DNA of 64,000 nucleotides from Bernardetia sp. ABR2-2B. Its GTDB lineage: Bacteria; Bacteroidota; Bacteroidia; Cytophagales; Bernardetiaceae. The position numbers and the translations under genes are program-made. Location of the stretch: contig NZ_CP147020.1 in assembly GCF_037126435.1 (NCBI RefSeq), forward strand, positions 186,001-250,000, read 5' to 3'. Of this stretch, positions 60,888 through 64,000 are shown one piece after another (position 1 is the stretch's first letter; every line of letters begins with the position of its first letter). The notes under the pieces were generated by a model. The model had not been told where the DNA came from, made no database searches, and saw nothing but the letters and a program-made list of their open reading frames with translations.

Positions 60888-61784
60888 ATGTACGTAATCA
60901 CAGGCGCAACAGGAAACACAGGCAGCGAAGTTGTAAATAGACTTTTAGCAGCAGGGAAAAAAGTAAAAGCAATTAGTAGAAGCGAAGAACGCTTACAATC
61001 TTTTGTAGAAAAGGGAGCAATTCCAGCTGTAGGAGAATTAGAAGACACTAATTTTTTAACAAAAACTTTCGAAGGAGCAACAGCTATTTATGCCGTCATT
61101 CCTCCAAAATGGGACTTACAAGAAGATTGGAGAGGTTTTATGAGAAGAATTGGAAATTCTATTGTAGAAGCTATTCAAAAGTCAGATGTTAAAAATATTG
61201 TTGTTTTAAGTTCGAATGGAGCACAACTTGAAAGTGGAGCAGGTCCTGTTACAGGTTTGTATGAATTTGAACAACGTTTAAAGCAAATAGAAGGACTTAA
61301 TATAACGGCACTTCGTGCAGGATACTTTATGCAAAACTTTTTTGGCTTAGTTCCAATGATTGAAAATATGGGACTATTTGGATATTCATTAAAAAGTGAT
61401 ATTAAAACTCCTATCGTTCACACTAAAGATATTGGGGAAGTGGCTGTAAAACATCTTTTGAATCTAGATTTTAAAGGTTTTAATTCTGTCTTTGTTTCTG
61501 GTGCAGAAGATTTGACTATGAATGAAGTAGCCGAGATTTTGGGAAATGAAATAGGCAAACCAAACTTAAAATATATGCAGTTTTCAAGAGAAGATGCAAT
61601 AAATGGAATGGTACAAAATGGAATTCCTCAAACGATTGCAGAAGGGTATGATGAGCTTTTTAATGCATTGAATGAAGGTGATTATTTAAATGATTACAAA
61701 AGAACTTCTGAAAATACAACACCAACTACTTTAAAAGATTTTGCTAAGAATGAATTTGCACATGCTTTCAAACATGAAGCATAA
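60888..61784 (+). CDS. NmrA-like/SDR NAD(P)-binding protein
   Basis: The 298-residue protein starts MYVITGATGNTGSEVVNRLL, the Rossmann GxTGxxG motif of the atypical SDR (NmrA/QOR2) group, and includes LRAGYFMQNFF. Family knowledge: such proteins act as NAD(P)H quinone or azo reductases or as redox sensors. It lies 147 bp downstream of the tetR gene with a shared operator, so it is the likely target of that repressor. A strong terminator ends the transcript. Confidence 0.88.
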   Translation: MYVITGATGNTGSEVVNRLLAAGKKVKAISRSEERLQSFVEKGAIPAVGELEDTNFLTKTFEGATAIYAVIPPKWDLQEDWRGFMRRIGNSIVEAIQKSDVKNIVVLSSNGAQLESGAGPVTGLYEFEQRLKQIEGLNITALRAGYFMQNFFGLVPMIENMGLFGYSLKSDIKTPIVHTKDIGEVAVKHLLNLDFKGFNSVFVSGAEDLTMNEVAEILGNEIGKPNLKYMQFSREDAINGMVQNGIPQTIAEGYDELFNALNEGDYLNDYKRTSENTTPTTLKDFAKNEFAHAFKHEA

Positions 61785-61799
61785 TTTTTTTCTTATTTC

Positions 61800-61833
61800 A
61801 ATGAGGCTGTCTGAAAAGGGCAGCCTCATTTTA
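61800..61833 (+). terminator. Intrinsic terminator of the NmrA gene
   Basis: AATGAGGCTG and CAGCCTCATT arms form a GC-rich stem followed by TTATTTTTTATTT. It lies 15 bp after the stop and just before MITE-like copy 3. Confidence 0.9.
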
Positions 61834-61845
61834 TTTTTTATTTCT

Positions 61846-61941
61846 GAAGTTGTCTAAACATGGGCTTTTTGGGTATATTTGTTGGTGTCGCTATGCTAAA
61901 ACACCAACAAAGGCTTAAAATAAGTATTCTTAAAAAACTTC
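61846..61941. mobile_element. MITE-like element, copy 3 (96 bp, shorter)
   Basis: The ends GAAGTTGTCTAAACAT and ATTCTTAAAAAACTTC are related to the 16-bp repeats of copies 1 and 2, and the flanking 3-bp direct repeat is TCT on both sides. The inner TTGTTGGTGT...ACACCAACAA hairpin is present in the opposite orientation, while the second, longer hairpin is missing. Confidence 0.75.
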
Positions 61942-62048
61942 TCTGAGTAAATTAAATATGTAAACAACACTAAAAAAATATATAAGTTTAAGAGACATAA
62001 CTTTTATAATGGCTACATTTGAAAAATATTTTACTTAAAAATTCAATT

Positions 62049-62816
62049 ATGAAAAATGCTTTCTTCTTGATTTTATTTCTCTTTTCTTCAACTTTTTGCT
62101 TTGCACAAGACTATTTTGTTACAGCAGAAAATGGATTGCTTGTTCGAAAATATCCAAATGATTCAGCAAAAATAATAGGCAAGTTTGATTTTGGAACACG
62201 CATTACCAGTAGTAGGAAAACAAATTACTCTTATTCTGTGAATGAAAATGGAGAAAAAATAGATGGTTTTTGGACTTGGGTAGAAATAAGTCCTTATTCT
62301 AGTTTTGCTTCCGAAGAAAGTAAAGGATATGTTTTTAATGGTTTCTTGAAAAAAGAGAAAGATTTTATAGCCGAAATAAAAGAAAAAATGAGTCGTTTGC
62401 CTGTCTTGGATAATTATAAAATTGATATAAAAAATGATGTTTTTTGTTTGAAAGGAGATTTTTTTGGAGATAGTATTGCAGATTTAGCTATTTTGATAAA
62501 AGATAATAAAGACGATAAGCGTATTGTATTTATTAATTACCAAAAAAATAGCATTCCTAAAACTTTATTTTTGGGAGGAAAAAATGACCCTTTTAAGATG
62601 GAATATTATAATTGGGTAGGTTATTTTAGAAAAATAAATGAAGGCGAAATTCTTTATTCTAATTATGATGATGACTTTAGAGGGTTAGAAGATGTTCCTC
62701 AAGATGAAAGAGTAGTTTTGAGTTATGATGCTATCTATATCCATCAAGAAGAATCTTGTGGAGGAGGTTTTATTTTTTGGAAAGATGAAAAATTTAATTG
62801 GTTGCAGCAAGAATAA
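62049..62816 (+). CDS. Secreted SH3-like hypothetical protein (255 aa)
   Basis: I start at the ATG at 62049, which gives a signal peptide (FFLILFLFSSTFCFAQ). The TTG at 62019 would add ten residues and spoil it. Residues about 30-110 look like an SH3b-type beta domain (TAENGLLVRKYPNDSAKIIGKFDFGTRI, seen in parts), which often binds cell-wall peptides. The rest is beta-rich with D/K-rich turns and ends with GGGFIFWKDEKFNWLQQE. It is secreted or periplasmic. Its function is unknown. Confidence 0.6.
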   Translation: MKNAFFLILFLFSSTFCFAQDYFVTAENGLLVRKYPNDSAKIIGKFDFGTRITSSRKTNYSYSVNENGEKIDGFWTWVEISPYSSFASEESKGYVFNGFLKKEKDFIAEIKEKMSRLPVLDNYKIDIKNDVFCLKGDFFGDSIADLAILIKDNKDDKRIVFINYQKNSIPKTLFLGGKNDPFKMEYYNWVGYFRKINEGEILYSNYDDDFRGLEDVPQDERVVLSYDAIYIHQEESCGGGFIFWKDEKFNWLQQE

Positions 62817-62891
62817 GGTAATTATAAACACTTTATTTCGTTCTTATTTTTTACTAGCCTATGAAATCATAAATTTATCAAAACCTTTCTT

Positions 62892-63758
62892 ATGTCTATC
62901 AAAAAAGTAGCTTTATTTATTCTTCTCTTTTCTTCTTTTGCCTGTTCTTCTCCTTACAGAGCGTGGCAAAAACAAGTGAATAAAAAAGTCAAAAGTCATC
63001 TTAATGAAAAACCCAATCTTCCCACACCTCCCAACACAGTTTGGATAAGTGATAATTTGTTTATGGACAAAACAGAAGTTGTAAATCTTTCTTATTTGGA
63101 GTATTTACATTATATGGGAGAGGATTCTTCCTATCAATATTATCAAAATCAAATTCCTACCAATGGCGTTTGGATGGATAAAGAAGTTCCTTTTTTAGAT
63201 TCTATCAAACTTTCGCTTTCACTAGGTTATCTTGAATATGAAGGTTATCGTTTTTTGCCTGTTGTGGGAGTTTCTTATCAACAAGCCAAAAATTATTGTA
63301 AATGGAGAAGTGAAATAGCAACACAAAACTTTGTCAGTACAAGAGATAAAAAATACCGTTTTGAATATCGTTTGCCTACCGAAAAAGAATGGGAAAAGGC
63401 AGCTTTATCTTTTATTGATACATTAAATCAAGAAAATATAAAATATGGTTTTGATACTTCTATTGTTCCTCCTTCTGCCTTTAATTTGAGTCAAGTTTTG
63501 AATAAATCAAAGGGAGATTCTACCAAAATTCCACCAGTAGTTTATGCTTACTCTGAGCCTACAACACTTCTAGGGCTTCATCACACCATCGGAAATGTAG
63601 CCGAAATGATAGAAGAAGAAGGTATTTCTAAAGGAGGTTCTTGGCTTCATGTTCCTCTTCAAAGTACGATTAATGAGCGCATTCGATACCGTTATCCTAC
63701 TTCTTGGTTGGGGTTTAGATGTATTTGTGAAGTAAAAGAATTGGAAATTAGGAATTAG
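62892..63758 (+). CDS. SUMF1/FGE-fold lipoprotein
   Basis: Lipobox FACS (cysteine about residue 19) predicts a lipidated protein. The fold follows with VVGVSYQQAKNYCKWRSEIA, RLPTEKEWEKAALS and KGGSWLHVPLQSTINERIRY, then TSWLGFRCICE, the SUMF1 pattern also seen in GldK/GldJ of gliding Bacteroidota. The enzyme-type catalytic cysteines are not obvious, so a structural or sulfatase-unrelated role is likely. It has 288 residues. The gene starts 75 bp after the previous stop on the same strand. Confidence 0.78.
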   Translation: MSIKKVALFILLFSSFACSSPYRAWQKQVNKKVKSHLNEKPNLPTPPNTVWISDNLFMDKTEVVNLSYLEYLHYMGEDSSYQYYQNQIPTNGVWMDKEVPFLDSIKLSLSLGYLEYEGYRFLPVVGVSYQQAKNYCKWRSEIATQNFVSTRDKKYRFEYRLPTEKEWEKAALSFIDTLNQENIKYGFDTSIVPPSAFNLSQVLNKSKGDSTKIPPVVYAYSEPTTLLGLHHTIGNVAEMIEEEGISKGGSWLHVPLQSTINERIRYRYPTSWLGFRCICEVKELEIRN

Positions 63759-63853
63759 GACATGGGAAATGGTGGCAAGGAATTGGGAATTAGGAAACTT
63801 TGTTTTCTCTAACGCACAGAATACAAAATAGAGTAACATCAATTAAAACAGTA

Positions 63854-64000
63854 TTATAAAGCTGTTGTATTATCTAGCTGCGCTTTTTTGACTTTTTTTT
63901 TAGCTTCTTCCTCATCATCTTTTTCTGGTTCTGGCTCTTCTTGGGTATGTTTTTCTTTAGGAATGTAAGCTAAATTAATGAAGATAGGGAAATGGTCAGA
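63854..64000 (-). CDS. Endonuclease/exonuclease/phosphatase family protein (partial, C-terminal)
   Basis: Only 48 C-terminal codons are inside the window. They begin with SDHFPIFINLAYIPKE; the SDH-x-P motif is the last catalytic element of the EEP nuclease fold. A charged K/E-rich tail (KDDEEEAKKKVKKAQ) follows. The start and the catalytic core lie beyond 64000, so specificity (DNA, RNA or phospholipid) cannot be judged. Confidence 0.75.
   Translation of the reverse strand, partial: SDHFPIFINLAYIPKEKHTQEEPEPEKDDEEEAKKKVKKAQLDNTTAL

Noticed and set aside
1-64000. tRNA or rRNA genes in the intergenic gaps
   Set aside because: I looked for cloverleaf-like arms and conserved T-loop words in the larger gaps and found none that I would defend without a tRNA scan.

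Overview
The window is AT-rich, roughly one third G+C by eye, and looks like a chromosomal segment of a Bacteroidota bacterium, most likely a marine member of Cytophagales (Bernardetia/Flexibacter-like). The phylum call rests on TamL, a Bacteroidota-type LptD, SUMF1/formylglycine-fold lipoproteins, DUF1573, GldL-like membrane motifs, TAnnTTTG-type promoter boxes and weak ribosome binding sites. The genus is inference.

Layout. 1-6462 holds envelope and housekeeping genes: LptD (cut by the window edge), TamL and TsaB on the minus strand, then an MCE/MlaD protein and an unknown gene on the plus strand. 6463-7480 is a graveyard with an IS3-family transposase tail and nested palindromes. 7481-9769 is a minus-strand operon coding for a ubiquitin-like protein, an E2-like conjugating enzyme with an exact HPN-x7-Cys motif, a DinB/BstA-type protein and a JAMM (JAB1/MPN) peptidase. 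It is the most remarkable locus here, and no E1 gene is visible next to it. 9770-10723 contains an inverted-repeat element and a predicted 32-residue cationic peptide. 10724-16322 holds an SPFH-GYF2 protein, a CHASE3 histidine kinase overlapping a response regulator, a membrane HExxH peptidase, a TerB-like protein and queA. 16600-24015 holds pyrE, a lipoprotein/beta-barrel pair, a PadR regulator overlapping a GldL-like membrane protein, a serine hydrolase and an Ldh-family oxidoreductase.

24451-33192 holds a Pif1-like helicase with a C-terminal SANT/HTH-like module, a lipoprotein, an MFS transporter, a CPA1 antiporter, a convergent cyclase/ACMSD-like pair and a glucosaminidase. 33712-38916 is one secreted protein of 1734 residues. 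39200-45613 holds tilS, metK, a class V aminotransferase and a CCA-adding enzyme. 45799-64000 holds two multidomain hydrolases, a family 2 glycosyltransferase, SUMF1-type proteins, DUF1573, folA, a muramidase-like protein, a PIG-L deacetylase, a TetR/NmrA pair with matched operators, and the tail of an endonuclease/exonuclease/phosphatase protein.

The second theme is a dense set of small dispersed palindromic repeats. Three copies of one MITE-like element carry 16-bp terminal inverted repeats and matching 3-bp target duplications; two of them share a hairpin with compensatory base changes, and related hairpins stand alone, one inside a coding sequence. Further families include a second inverted-repeat element, a GATAACT heptamer array and several short palindromes. 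I saw no rRNA, tRNA, CRISPR array or prophage.
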